Positions 1 to 12,654 are shown, counted from the first letter of the stretch. The stretch: DNA of 64,000 bases from Symbiodinium natans (GCA_905221605.1 CAJNDS010002795.1:1-64000); one strand, 5' to 3'. Notes: a model not told the origin generated them from the sequence alone. Translations and numbers: made by a program.

Positions 1-659
1 AGTTCAATGCCCAACCCTTCAGTACTTGCGCGTACAAGTGGCCAAAGCTTGGCGATGAAGGAAATATTCAGAGGCCAAGAAGAATGCGTAACCAGCTTGC
101 ACTGTTGAAGGGTGAAATGCTAAAATTCGAGCTATGAATGGGCAAGCGCGTACATTTGACATGTTGTCATCATGCCGATTTAAACGCGTCGTCTGTAAAG
201 CGAGGGTGGCGATCTGCTTTGACAATAACCTTTCCTATTAAAACTCCAGCCACGCAAAGTTGCGCCCAAGCAAAACGCCACCAAGAACACGGCTTTGCCG
301 TGTCGGACATGCCGGTGTGCCAGCAAACCCGGCTTCATGGGTTTTCAAGCATCGGGGCTTCAGGAATTTCTCAGGGGTGGTACCTTGGACCCTTGGATTT
401 TGGGGCCCTAAACCCTAAACCCGAAACCCTAAACCCTAAACCCTGTTTATGGATCCTGTACAGCCATCTTGGGAGTATAGCGAGGGGAACCTTGAGCGGT
501 GCAACCTTGGGGTACGAGTCTTCATCCACAGAGAAATCCTTACTAATTGCTCAGAACCCCAAAAATATACTCTTCCTTATTCAGGGTAACATAGGGATTA
601 GTATATATTCCTCCTTTTTCAGGGGGTAACATAGGGATCAGTATTTTTTAATCTCAAAT

Positions 660-945
660 AGTAGTTTAGGGGTTTTAAGGTGGCGAAGGTACGGTGGGGT
701 CCATGCACCCAGCGTGCAGGGCTTGGCCGTCCGGTGAGTTGAAGTCGCCAACACGCACCAGGGCGAAGGGGTGCCAGATTTAGGGTTTAGGGTTTAGGGT
801 TTAGGGTTTAGGGTTTAGGGTTTCGGGCTACCTACTCTGCACCTGACCCGGGTTGGATGCTTCAAGCTTCCCACTCTCAAGCCTGACTTCCGCAGAGTCA
901 ACAAATCTCTTGCTTCCCATGTTTACGCCTTCGGGTTGAGGATCC
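660..945 (-). other. two exon-like segments at left end
   Basis: Minus strand reads GSKRFVDSAEVRLESGKLEA with a GGTCAG|GTGCAG donor (835-935) and HPFALVRVGDFNSPDGQALH (665-770), separated by a short TTTAGGG array. Likely consecutive exons of an unrecognised gene. Confidence 0.35.
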
Positions 946-947
946 CA

Positions 948-1078
948 AACCCTAAGCCCTAAGCCCTAAACCCTAAACCCTAACCCCTAAACCCTAAAAC
1001 CTAAACCCTAAACCCTAAGCCCTAAACCCTAAACCCTAAACCCTAAGCCCTAAACCCTAAACCCTAAACCCTAAACCC
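948..1078 (-). repeat. (CCCTAAA)n array with CCCTAAG variants
   Basis: About 18 units, several with G in place of A. Confidence 0.97.
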
Positions 1079-1439
1079 CGCCATGGAGAACTCTACAAGC
1101 ATGGAGAACAAGAAGCTGCCACCCTCACCCCTTGGCCCCCCCGACCCCCGCCACATGGGTGGGAGCATGCCGGGTAGGATTATTGCACCTTACCATCGCT
1201 ATTCTTGCAGGAGCAGTGGCTGGCTAGTGCCATCCATCCCCGTATCATGTCATATTCTCTTCTTCGCCCGTCTCTTTTTTCTGCCCCCCACTGAGGCCCC
1301 CCAACAAGCAACAGCATTTAGGCCTGAATACAAAAACCCGAAACTCAGAAAACCTTGCAACCTCTAAAGCCCTAAAACCCTCCAACCCGAAACACATACC
1401 AGCCTGAAGCTTTAAAACTCGAACGCCCCCAAACCCTGA

Positions 1440-1461
1440 AATCCGTCAACCCTCAACCCTC

Positions 1462-1500
<39 letters not shown>

Positions 1501-1530
1501 ACCCTGAACCCTGAACCCTGAACCCTAAAC
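1440..1530 (-). repeat. CCCTCAA / CCCTGAA variant array
   Basis: Units are mostly CCCTCAA then CCCTGAA, a locally homogenised variant. Confidence 0.93.
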
Positions 1531-2284
1531 GCTAAAGGCCCTAAACCCTCAACTCTACACCCTAAACTCTGGGAAGATCAGGCTCGAACACGCTCAGGGC
1601 CGCTTGGCGGAAAGAAGGAGCGCAAGGAAGAGTCCACCCAGAAGGCCACAACAACAAAGGGGCCTGGTTTCGGGTTTAGGGTTTAAGGTTTAGGTAGGGT
1701 TTAGTGTTCAGGGCTTAGGGTTAAAAAATGAGAAACAGGATTCGGGGGGTTATGTTGGTATGATTATATCGGACCACAAGGGAAGACCATTAGTAATTAT
1801 TCTGACCGCTATAGTCGGGTTTGAGGTTTAAGGCTTGCAGGAGTGTGGGGTTAGGGTTGGGGGTTTGAGGCTTTTTGGGGCTTTGGGGCTTGGAGGTTTC
1901 CTGGTTTGGGGGTTTAGGGCTTGAGGTATAGGTTGTGGTGTGTTGCATTCTGTTAGGTGGCACAAAAGCACGACCCTCATAACCACAACTGTTCTGCGCG
2001 GTTTCGCAAGTAGTTGGCGGTCCTTCTACACTGGGGCCCTCTAGGTATAGACACAATAGAAAAAGTGGCCGCAGCCCTAAACCCTAAACCCTATTTGTAG
2101 AAAGCATCGGATATCCATGGAGTGTGCAATGCTCAGGATAAAACAATAGCCCCAAAACTAGGGGCTTGGATTTAGGATTTTAGGCCTTGGGGGTTTAGAG
2201 TTTTCGGGGCCTAGGGGTTTTAGGGTTTGCGGGTTTAGGGTTCAAGGTGCAAGGTTTTAGCGGTTTCGGGGTTTTAGGGTGGAC

Positions 2285-2400
2285 TCGTGCTGCAGATTAC
2301 GGGCCCCGGCAGATCAGTTTGTTTGTGGAGGATGGCCGGTGAGCTCAGGCCCACTGCTTGCCCAGCACCTGCGAGCACCCAACAGGCTCCGGGAGTGTCG
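2285..2400 (-). other. exon-like segment
   Basis: Minus strand open: TPGACWVLAGAGQAVGLSSP. The plus strand is also open, so strand is a guess. Confidence 0.2.
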
Positions 2401-4019
2401 GGTTTAGGGTTTAGGGTTTATAGAAATTGTATAGGGTTTGGGTCCCAATAACGTTTTGACCGAAACGTTTTGACCGAGACTTTTTTGGAGCCACTTTTGG
2501 TTTCTGGTGGCCTTTCGGGGCCTGTTGGGGCCTCCTGGTGCCTTGGGAGCCCTGTGGGGCATTTTGGGGCTCCTGTGGCCAACCCTAAACCCTAAACCCT
2601 AATCCCTAAACCCTAAACCCTAAACCCTAAACCCTAAACCCCCTTTTGCCTCCAGGCCTTGAGGCCCATAAACCACCTCTTGAGGCCCTGAAACCCTAAA
2701 CACCAGGCCTTGACGCCCTGAAACCCTATCCAGGCCCTTAGGCTCTGAAACCCTGAAACCCTAAACAACAGGCCCCGAGGCTGTGAAACCCTGAACGGCA
2801 GGAGTGCTCAAGGGTTTAGGGTTTAGGGTTTAGGGAGTAAGAAACTGATAACCCAAAACAAGCCCTGAGAACAAACAAGATCTGCTGAGCATGCAGGGCC
2901 GACTGCTCAGCCCCTAACCCAGCGAATCTTCCAGAACAGAGAACAACAATCCTACAGCTAAACCCTAAGCGCAGCTAACCCTGACAACAAAAAGGCACGA
3001 GAGTCTGCGCCCACCCTAGTTCTTCCAAAAGGCCGCCGCCGCCACCCAGCAAAACGGCGAAGCTCGATGACCCGATGCGGTTGTTGATCACCGTCATTTT
3101 AGCAGCAACAGTACCGTAAGAAGATGCTCTGCCACGAATCGTCCGAATGTACCTTCTTGAAAACCCTAGCCGAAACCCTGAACCCCAACTCAACCTTAAA
3201 CTCTAAACCCTAAACCCTAAACCTAGCTCCTTGTGTCGGTATGATCCCGGGACTCTGACTTTGAATTACCCCTTGTTCTCTAAGGGCTGTTTTGCATGGG
3301 TGACTTTCCGGTTCCGTGGGTACAGTCTGGCGCAACACCTACACCCGCGACCAGAACACTGTACAGCGAACCAAGTCTCGAGGTGGTCAAAGGCATCTGC
3401 GACCTATCGCCTTGGGGTTCCTGTTAAGGATCCTGAATTGAGGGATAGGCGAATCTTTGGGATCCAGCGAAATTTATAGTAGCAGTAAAGTTAAACAGGT
3501 TACGCAGTTACGTAGTATCCTGCTACGAAGTCTTTACTGCAGATTGATGAGCACTTGCAACCCAACTATCACCTTAGAACTGTATTGTTGCCCAGGAAAA
3601 ACTGTAGTGATTATAACTCTAAACCCTAAGCCCTAAACCCTATATTTGGGTAGTTCGCTAGATTGAGGCCCCTTCTTGGGTCCTCTAGTACGGCACCCGT
3701 CAGGACCCCCAAAATCCCCAAGATCCCTTAACCCTAAACCCTAAACCTTAATCCCGGAATCCCCCAAAAGTACCACAATCCCTTGACCCTAAACCCTAAA
3801 CCCTAAACCCTAAACCCTAAACCCTGAACCCTTTTGAAAGTCATGAACCTGTGAACCTCCCAGCCTCGACTCCTACAAGCCCCTGGCGCCTGCATAAAGT
3901 AGGGCGTTGCTGCACTAGGCCTCGGCCCAGTAGCTTCAGGGTTTGGGGTTTAGGGTTTAGGGTTTAGGGTGAGCCCTAAATTTGTTAGGGTCGAGGCGTT
4001 CGGGGCGTCGTGACTTGGT

Positions 4020-4240
4020 ATGACCTCAAAGGCCAATTCATGGCGTGCGCGTGTTTTTGTCGGACCAGGTCTTGGGGGCTTCGAGCGTGCAAAGCGCACC
4101 CATGAAGATCTGCATATCCCACCTGCAACTGCCCATCACTGCTCGAGACCATGGCGCTCTACGTCCCATTTTTGCAGACGCGACCGCGCGAGACAAGAAG
4201 AAAGCAAAGGCCTTGCAGCTCAAAGCAGCTATCACCCTAA
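4020..4240. other. unique block open on both strands
   Basis: Plus frame contains VLGASSVQSAPMKICISHLQ and ITARDHGALRPIFADATARD; the antisense frame is also open. Exon-like, family not recognised. Confidence 0.3.
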
Positions 4241-5173
4241 ACCCTAAACCCTAAACCCTAACCCCTAAACCCTAAACCCTAAACCCATAGAGCAAGGAGC
4301 CCTGCGCGAAACCCTAAAACTTCCGCACTTTGGAAGCATGGCCAATGCAGACGACCCGTGGCCCCAAAAAAACGAAACGCCACCACCCGTCTCCCACAAC
4401 AGGCAGCTAGTGGAAGGCTTTCCAGAACCTTCATCCAACTAATTTAAGCCTGAGCTGGCTAGGGGTGTAAGGGTTCAGGGTTTAGGGTTTAGGGTTTAGG
4501 GGTTAGGGGTTATGGGGCTTTAGGATTTCAGGGATTAAGGTCAGTCGAGGGTTGAGGTGGTACGGCTTGGGGCTTCTGCAGGGGAAGGGGTTGGTCAGAA
4601 ATGTTGGTCAGAAATTTGGGCTTAGGAACCCTTTCAGAAAATTCTTAAAGACCGCAAGCCTTAAGCACCCTAAACCCTAAACCCTAAACCCTAAACCCTA
4701 AATCCTAAACCCTAAACCTTAAACCCCACGCACTCAAAAGCCGGGCGCCCTGGCCCTCCGGCGCCAGCTTCGGGTTGCGCCTCCACGCGGGTCCGCGTCG
4801 CGACGCCTGGGCGTATAGGAGAGGCCTAGGGTTTAGGGTTTAGGGTTTAGGGTTTAGGGTTTAGGGTTTGGAGGCAGGGTTTACGCCTTTAGTATGGCTC
4901 CCTCCTCCCCCCAACCAATTCGGACCCTCTATAAACGCGTGGCGCGGCGACCCCCCCCAAACAAATCGGGAGGAACCGCCCTGAGGGTCCAAGCCTTTGG
5001 AACCTCAAGGCCTGAAGCTTTCCAGCATTTAAGGTTCCTGGAGCCTAGGGGTCTCAGGGCCTCAAGCCTTACTGCGTAGCCCTCAACCCGAAACACATCT
5101 TGCAGGCTCTCTCGGATCTTGCCACAAGTACAACAGCACGCCTCTCAGGAGGTTGGTTGAGCTTCTCATATCT

Positions 5174-5400
5174 TTACAGTCGTCTCACGTAACACGCAGA
5201 ACAGGCTGCGTTTGAGGTTGGAGAGGGGAGGTGCCTGAGCCACATGTAAGCAGAAACGAGACTTCTTTGATGGACATGGAGATGCTGCGTCTCTGGGCTG
5301 TCGTTCATATGAAGAACAAACACTTTCTGAGGGGATTCAAGGGCCTGCATCGATCTCTGCCCCCTTCGACAGGTAGAGCCGACATCTTTCAAGATCAGAT
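5174..5400. other. unique block open on both strands
   Basis: Plus frame MDMEMLRLWAVVHMKNKHFL and antisense frame QRSMQALESPQKVFVLHMND both lack stops. Probably one exon; family unknown. Confidence 0.25.
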
Positions 5401-5618
5401 AAACCCTAAACCTAAAAAACCCTAAACCCTAAAAACCCTAAAAACCCTAAAAACCCTAAAAACCCTAAAAACCCTAAACCCTAAACCCTAAAACCGAGAC
5501 GGCACGCCGCCTGTTATCCCATGTCGAATCTCCTGGGCCCCTTTTTTGAGTCAAAAACTGGGGGTGTTGGAGAGAGTGGAGCGGAGTGGAGAAGTTTTCA
5601 AACTTCCTGCCCCCTCTT

Positions 5619-5729
5619 CTTGGTAGCCCAGTAACCCTATTCTAATAAGGGCACCCTTTGTTGCGTTGGTTACTTTAGAAGGGAACCCAGAACCAAAAAA
5701 AGGGTGAAGGGTACCACTGGGCTACCGGT
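5619..5729 (+). mobile_element. family A inverted-repeat element, copy A1
   Basis: About 110 bp, starting CTTGGTAGCCCAGT and ending ACTGGGCTACC, with internal complementary arms. The last bases of the right terminal repeat are replaced by a TTTAGGG array. Confidence 0.8.
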
Positions 5730-6683
5730 TTAGGGTTTAGGGTTTAGGGTTTAGGGTTTAGGGTTTAGGGTTTTATATACCTTATGGAACCCAAGGGCCC
5801 TCTAACCGAGGCAGTTGACCCATGTACAGCGAAGCTTGCACCACACTGAGACCGAAACCTTGGACCCTGAGCCACAAGCCCTCACCCCTACAGCCATTTT
5901 AGGATACAGGGCTTCGGGCTCCTCAAGCGAAACCAAGGAACTCCATTTCGGCTGGAGAGGGAGGGATGGGGATCAAGCAAATGGCATAAAGTGCCCTACA
6001 CCCCAAGCCCTAAACTCGAAACACTGAACCCTACACGCCCCGAACATGTCCGGGTCAGCCCAAACATCTGAGGCCCCAGCCCTCTTCATCTGAATCCCAC
6101 ACCTCCCGAGCACTTTGGGGTTTAGGAATTGGGGCATCGGGTTCAGGGTTTAGGGTTAAAGGGTTTAGGGTTTAGGGAAGTAGGAATTGGGATCTCGGGT
6201 TCCGGGGTGCCCCCTTGGTTCAGAAATGAGGATTTTGGGGTTTGAGAAACAGCAAGAATATGGCTTCGGGATGCACGATGATGTCAAGGTCCACGCTAGA
6301 CACGCGCAACCCTGCAACTGTCCAAGAGCCACGATGCCGTGTCGATGAGCACACGCAGAAGTACCCTAAACCCTAAACCCTAAACCCTAAACCCTAAACC
6401 CTAAACCCTAAACTCCAAACCCTAAGGAGTCCAGGGTTTCAGTCCTGGGGGAGTCCAGTGTTTCAGGGTCTCAGGATCTGAAGGGTTTCTGCGTTTTAGG
6501 GTTTCAGGGTTTAGGTTTTTAGGGATTTTTGGGATTTTAGGGATTTGGGGTTTTTGAGATTAGGGTTCTGGGGTTCTAGGGTTCTTTTAAGTTGAGGGAT
6601 GAAGGGAGCCAGCCTCGAAACTGGCTTTCTGCTTCCGCCCTTTTGCAGGGAGAACCAGCCTACAGCAGAGCGACAAAAGTCTT

Positions 6684-7054
6684 CCCTAAACCCTAAACCC
6701 TAAACCCTAAACTCTAAACCCTAAACCCTAAACCCTAAACCCTAAACCCTAAACCCTAAACCCTAAACCCTAAACCCTAAACCCTAAACCCTAAACCCTA
6801 AACCCTAAACCCTAAACCCTAAACCCTAAACCCTAAACCCTAAACCCTAAACCCTAAACCCTAAACCCGCTAAACCCTAAACCCTAAACCCCCTAAACCC
6901 TAAACCCTAAACCCTAAACCCTAAACCCTAAACCCTAAACCCTAAACCCTAAACCCTAAACCCTAAACCCTAAACCCTAAACCCTCCTAAACCCTAAACC
7001 CTAAACCCTAAACCCTAAACCCTAAACCCTAAACCCTTAAAGCCTAAACCCTAA
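6684..7054 (-). repeat. (CCCTAAA)n array, longest in window
   Basis: About 50 near-perfect units with a few short breaks. At its right end it switches to TTTAGGG orientation (7055-7075), a head-to-head junction. Confidence 0.98.
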
Positions 7055-7745
7055 GGGTTTAGGGTTTAAGGGTTTACACGGCTTCGAAGGGTTCATGGGG
7101 CTCATGGGCTTACCAGGCTTCTGGCTTGGGTGGCTTTGAGCGTCCAGGGTTTAGAGGGTTCATGACTTGGGTCCCCAAAAGGTGACCCAAATTCAGAGAT
7201 CTGCACTGCGCAAACAGGGCAAAGCCCCCAAACCCTAACCTCAGCCTTGTTCGCCTACATAACCCCTCTATATACCTGATACAGTCCCTAGATTCCTAAG
7301 CAGCCCCTAAAAAACCCCTAAATAACCCCTAGGGTCCCTTATAAGGGTTCCTCCTCGAGTCTCCTGAAACCCCGAACCCTAAACCCGAAACCCTAAACCC
7401 TAAACTCGAAACCCTAAACCCTAAATTTAAGCCCTAAACCCTAAACCCGAATACTAAACCCTAAACCCTTGCGTGCGCAAAGTGCGGCCCCGGGGCGATC
7501 CCTCGGAGAACTGCGCGCTGCGCGACGCGAGGGATCTCGGAGACCTGCCCCAGCGGTCAGTCTAGGAGTAGTGGGGTCCTTTGGGATGCCCGCGAAATTC
7601 TCCTTAGGGTTAAGGGTTTAGGGTTTAGGGTTTAGGGTTTAGGGTTTCGGGTTTCGGGTTTAGGGTTTTGGGCTTAGGGTGTGGTGTTATTATACAGCTC
7701 ATCTTAGCAAGACTTTCAGCACGCGGGTGCTGTATAGCTGCATGT

Positions 7746-7812
7746 CTAAGCGCCCCACTCGGGGGTGTCGGCCGTCTCGTCGTCGACATCCGGGATGATG
7801 CGGTTCACCTCA
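7746..7812 (-). CDS. candidate terminal exon with stop codon
   Basis: Minus strand reads EVNRIIPDVDDETADTPEWGA followed by TAG at 7746-7748. The acidic, open reading and the immediate upstream AAG acceptor make it a good last exon. A family C element ends five bases upstream, so the intron's 3' end is that element. It could be the C-terminus of the kinase gene; no domain is recognised. Confidence 0.5.
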
Positions 7813-7816
7813 CTTG

Positions 7817-7890
7817 CTTGGAGTTTCAGGGGTCGTTATAAGTAGGGTTATAAGTATGTCTATACTTATAACTACCCATGAACCTCCAAG
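7817..7890 (+). mobile_element. family C inverted-repeat element, copy C1
   Basis: Seventy-four bp, CTTGGAGTTTC to GAACCTCCAAG, abutting the terminal exon at 7812. Confidence 0.8.
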
Positions 7891-9370
7891 TGGGATCCCT
7901 CGATGTTCCGACTCCCCATGCGGGGGGGGGCCTAGACCGGAATGGCACACCGCCCAGAAGGTATAGCAAGGTCGATGGCAGAACAACAGACAACAATAAT
8001 TTTCAGGGTACTTAGTAAGTCATGAAATGTGGAGCTTAGGACTTCGGGTACCCGATCCTCATGTTTTGCAGACCCTTAAACAAGCGCCTGTAGGTCCTCA
8101 ACCTCAACCCTAAACCGAAACCCTGAACCCTAAACCGGCTTCAACTGAAGCCCCCCCCCCCCAAACCCTAATCCCTCCCTCAGCTTCGCGCCCATTCCCG
8201 CGCCCTCCTCCGCACTTCTTCGGCAGTGAGATCGATGCTGTCCTTTGCCTGGCTTCAGCTGGATCTCCAGAGCTTTAGGGTTTAGTGTATCCTTGGGTTT
8301 TGGGGACCCTTTGTAAAGATCCGTAAGGCAGTATCAGGGCCACATTCGGAGTGCATTAAGGGTAAGCTTTGGAGGCAAAACCTGAAGGTACGATCTTAAC
8401 CCCTAAACACCCTAAGCGAGGAGGATTCCTTGTCCCGAAACCCTAAACCCTCAAGCCCCTGTAACTTGAAATTATTCAAAAGTGAAAAATAGAAAACTCC
8501 TCGAAACTTTCCTCGAAACTTCCCCCGGACCTGAACCCTGAATAGTTTCGACAAACCCCGAACCCTAAACCCTAAACCCTATCCCCAAATCATGCCAATC
8601 CCTAATCCCCAAACCATCCCCAACCCTGATATAGCGAAGAAGCACATGGGCGGACTGCTGCTGACAACTTCGAGTGCAAGCAAGTCCGCGAGGTTACCCC
8701 CAGCACCTGAACCCCGAGACCCTTCAGCGCCAACTTGAAGCAAGGCCCCCCAAATTCCAACCTACCAAAACCATCAAGAATAACCACTAAGCAAAGCCCT
8801 CTAGAACTCTAGATTCCTTGGACCCATTGCCTCATGCCGCTTCGGCTTTTTGCTCAGTCAGTTCGGGGCGAATGCCGCGCATTGTAAAGAAAAGCAAGAA
8901 CTCATTCGAGATTTTAGGGTTCAAGTCTAGGGTTTAGGCGTTACAGGTGTACCTCTACCAAACAAGCGGTAGTCGTGACCTGTCGATTAGTAAGCCTGGC
9001 CCAGAAAAGTTCAGCAGTAGATCAACTGTAGAAGGCCTACAGGAGCCCCGAAACTACTCTCAGCCCAGATACCCCCGTAAGCCCCTGACCACAACTTAGC
9101 GCGCTAGTCTCACAAAACCATCACAAACCCTAAGCCCTAAACCCTAAACCCTAAACCCTAAACCCTAAACCCTAAGCCCCAAACCCTAACCCCTAAACCC
9201 TAACCCTAAACCCTAAACCCTAAACCTCAAACAGTCAAACCCTAGTAAGCCCTCGCATTGCTAAGCTTCCATGGGCTTCAGCCGCCAATGGCACCTCGGT
9301 GGCTTCCGGGACGGCGGTGGACGGCGCCGTTGTCCGCCTAAGCAGGCATTTTTTCATGAGGCTTTGCTTT

Positions 9371-9540
9371 CAGGGTTCAGGGGTTCAGGGGTTCAGGGGT
9401 TAGGGTTTAGGGTTTTTAGGGTTTAGGGTTTAGGGTTTAGGGTTTAGGGTTTAGGGTTTAGGGTTTAGGGTTTAGGGTTTAGAGTTTAGGGTTTAGGGTT
9501 TAGGGTTCAAGGTTTAGGGTTCAGGGTTTAGGGTTTAGGC
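9371..9540 (+). repeat. (TTTAGGG)n array
   Basis: About 20 units, beginning with GGTTCAGG variants. Confidence 0.96.
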
Positions 9541-9767
9541 TTCAAGGTATACTCAGCCTTAGCCAGTCTCTCCCCTCCCCACCCTCGAACATCAACCAAG
9601 ACCTACCCCTTACTGTCTTAGCTGTACTTCATAGCCTCAGACTTGCGATTTTCAAGCTCGCCCTTGTACAACACTCGACTTGCCCTTGGCCATGACCTTG
9701 CCTTGAACCACGAAGAATTGGTTCTAAGCTGGCCTTGAGAGTAAGGTAAGCCCTGGCAGGTTGGGCG

Positions 9768-9955
9768 GCGGCGGGAGGGGGGGTGGCTGGGGGGGGGGGG
9801 GATGTGGGTGGATGTGGGGGGATGTGGGGGACTGTGGGGATGTGGGGGAATGTGGGATGGGGGGGGAGGGGGGGGGGGGGATGTGGGGGAATGTGGGGGG
9901 ATGTGGGGGGATGTGGGGGGGATGTGGGGGGGCTGTGGGGGGGCTGTGGGGGGCA
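9768..9955 (+). repeat. G-rich GGGGGATGTGG repeat
   Basis: About 190 bp of GGGGGATGT units, strong G-quadruplex potential; Pro/His-rich open frames across it are artefacts. Confidence 0.93.
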
Positions 9956-10089
9956 AATCTGCACGAGAATAAGACAGGCCTCATTCTTAAACCAGATCAG
10001 AAAATTCTCAGCAACTCAGCGGTAGGGCCCAGAATGCGAAGCAATGGCCAGCATGATTGTTGCTCCCAGAGGGTCCAGGTAGCTCTAAA

Positions 10090-10200
10090 CCTTGGGATGG
10101 TTCCCCTGCCTTATACTAACAGCTCTAAGTAGGGATCACAACAGGGGGTGCTATACAATCCCTATTAAGGACTGTTAGTAAACGGGGGAACATCTTAAGG
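10090..10200 (+). mobile_element. family B inverted-repeat element, copy B1
   Basis: Ends CCTTGGGATGGTTCCCC / GGGGGAACATCTTAAGG with TAACAG/CTGTTAG inner arms; no array inside. Confidence 0.8.
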
Positions 10201-10425
10201 TGAAGGGTTGAAAGGGTTTAGGGTTCAGGGTCAATCCCTATGACAGACGGTTCGTATAAGGGGGGAGCATCCCTAATCCCGAATCCCTAAACCCTAAACC
10301 CTGAACCCTACACCCTAATCCCTAAACCCTAAACTCCTTGACTCAAAGGTGTCGAAGCTGGTGTGCGTCCATGGCGCGGCAGCAGAGGGGCCGCCATGGC
10401 AAAGGCATCAACCTCAAAGCTGAGG

Positions 10426-10708
10426 GCTTTAGGGTTTAGGGTTTAGGGCTTAGGGGTTAGGGTTTAGGGTTTAGGGTTCAGGGTTCAGGGTTCAGGGTTC
10501 AGGGTTCAGGGTTCAGGGTTCAGGGTTCAGGGTTCAGGGTTCAGGGTTCAGGGTTCAGGGTTCAGGGTTCAGGGTTTAGGGTTTAGGGTTTAGGGTTTAG
10601 GGTTTAGGGTTTAGGGTTTAGGGTTTAGGGTTTAGGGTTTAGGGTTTAGGGTTTAGGGTTTAGGGTTTTGGGTTTAGGGTTTTGGGTTTTGGGTTTTGGG
10701 TTTTGGGT
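10426..10708 (+). repeat. compound array with pure TTCAGGG block
   Basis: TTTAGGG, then about 16 uninterrupted TTCAGGG units (about 10465-10575), then TTTAGGG, then a run of TTTTGGG. Confidence 0.97.
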
Positions 10709-11140
10709 TGGGCATGGAGGCGGCCTTCTAGCGCATCGCATCATCGGCAGCAGCAGAAACCAAGAAGACTTTGCGAGATGCTAAAAGGCCACTGATGTCA
10801 GGCTCTTCTCGTAGATTGCATGTCTGAGGCTCGCGCGCTGGGAGTGGCGGCAACCAGTGACCTAAGTGCAGGTGAACCAAGGCCCTGAATCTCGCATTCG
10901 CATCCCTTAGCTCCGAACCCTGCACATCCCCCCCCCCCCCCCATCATTGCTCTAGCTTAACCTCGGTGAGCACCAAGATACCCTGCACCTAGACCCTTGT
11001 AGGCCCCGCCTGCGTCCTCGGAGCCTTTGGCCCTTTGTGGGCTTCGGGTTTGCCCGAGCCCGGTGGAGACGAAAACAATGCGGCTGGAGTTAGATCATGT
11101 AGACCCCGCCCTGCCCTGCACATTGTCAGTACATGTATAT

Positions 11141-11238
11141 ATGGGGGTTTCCGAAAATAGCCTTTTTGGGTGCCTTTACAAGGATTTCTAGTATTTTGGG
11201 GAATAGAAGGGGTACCCCTGTTGTCGGAAATCCCCATA
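11141..11238 (+). mobile_element. family G dispersed element (with copies elsewhere)
   Basis: Inverted arms GGGGTTTCCGAAAATAG / TGTCGGAAATCCCCATA. Related pieces at 11361-11436, 12480-12560 and 63749-63825. Confidence 0.55.
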
Positions 11239-11865
11239 CGAGACTTACGCTCCAGCATCTTAAGAGTCGCTGGGTATGCTGAAAATTATCTGAAGCGTGC
11301 TTGAACTACACCCTAAACCCTAAACCCTAAACCCTAAACCCTAAGCCCTAAACCCTAAACGGGCATTTTCTGAAATAGGGGTGGCCCCTTCTATACCCCA
11401 AATAGAAGAGAACCCCCTTAAAGGGAGCTCCCAAGAGGGTAACCCTAAACCTTAAACCCTAAACCCTAAACCCTAAACCCTAAAGCCTAAACTCGAGAGC
11501 CTTGCTGCAAGGAGACCTTGCCCCTTTGACTGAGACAAGCGCGGAGCTGGCAAGTACCCAGCTGCGCCTTTGTCGGCTCTAGGGCTTGGGGTGTTAGGGT
11601 TTAGGGTTTAGGGTTTCGGGTTTATGGTTTAGGGTCTAGGGCTTGGGGTTTAGGGTTGAGGGTTGAGGGTTTAAGGTGTTGCGGTGTTGGGGTCGTGGAG
11701 TCTATAGTGATAGGGGCAAGCCAGCAAGAGTTTCTATACGTTACCAGCTCTGGCCAAGGCTCCATGTAGGTTGATGCAAGACACAAGGGGTCAACAAGAG
11801 CAGGCGAGGGAATATCTAGGGTTACCCTGAAACCCTCCGCCCTCAACCCTCAGCCCTAAACCCTG

Positions 11866-12077
11866 AAACGCTAAAACCCTAAACCCTAACCCTAAACCCT
11901 AAACCCTAAACCCTAAACCCTAAACCCTAAACCCTGAACCCTGAACCCTGAACCCTGAACCCCCTAAACCCTAAACCCTAAACCCTAAACCCTAAACCCT
12001 AAACCCTAAACCCTAAACCCTAAACCCTAAACCCTAAACCCTAAACCCTAAACCCTAAACCCTAAACCCTAAACCCT
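11866..12077 (-). repeat. (CCCTAAA)n array with CCCTGAA patch
   Basis: About 29 units; a patch of four CCCTGAA units in the middle. Confidence 0.97.
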
Positions 12078-12654
12078 CTCTTTGAAGGAGGGACGCCTGC
12101 AACTGACTTCTTGCGGGAGTCAGGCCGTAGCTTCCGTCGCCCAAGCCCCCTGAACTCAACCCTCAATCCCTAAACCTAGAATTACCAGGGTTTATCGTTT
12201 AGGTTGTAGGGTTTAGGTTGTAGGGTGCAGGGTTTAAGGTTTAGGGTTTAGGGTTTAGGGTTTGGGGTTTGGGGTTTGGGGTTTAGGGTTTAGGGTTTGG
12301 GGTTTAGGGGCCCCCAAAGCCTAGAGCGCATGGAAGCTCTACACCCATCCCACCTTCTAGAGGCTCTCCCAATCTGCTGAGCTCCCAGCTGCCGGGGTTC
12401 CGAGCCGCAGCCGAATTGGTGCCACTGGACCTACAATCGGGTTTAGGGTTTGGGGTTTAGGGTTTAGGGTTTAGCGGGGGTGCCCTTTTTGGGGGGTCAC
12501 TTTACGGGGATCATATCTGTTTGGGGTATGAAACTGGGTGCCCCTGTTTTTGGAAATACCTGCATCCACAAAAGCAGTGCTCAAGGGACAAAAGGAGGGA
12601 CCCTGAAAAGGGGCCTTGCGGGGTAACCTGGGGTAACGTCGGGGCTACTTAGGT

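Larger units (their letters stand above)
1..7700. other. left region: arrays with unassigned exon-like islands
   Basis: Alternating arrays (both orientations) and 60-250 bp unique islands. Several islands are open on one or both strands (listed separately); none matches a family I can name. No promoter, rRNA or tRNA seen. Confidence 0.6.

Noticed and set aside
6684-7054. CRISPR array
   Set aside because: Seven-base units without spacers; a telomere-type repeat in a eukaryotic context.
9618-9984. Pro/His/Ser-rich and Gly/Trp-rich open frames
   Set aside because: Produced by the GGGGGATGT repeat, open on both strands.
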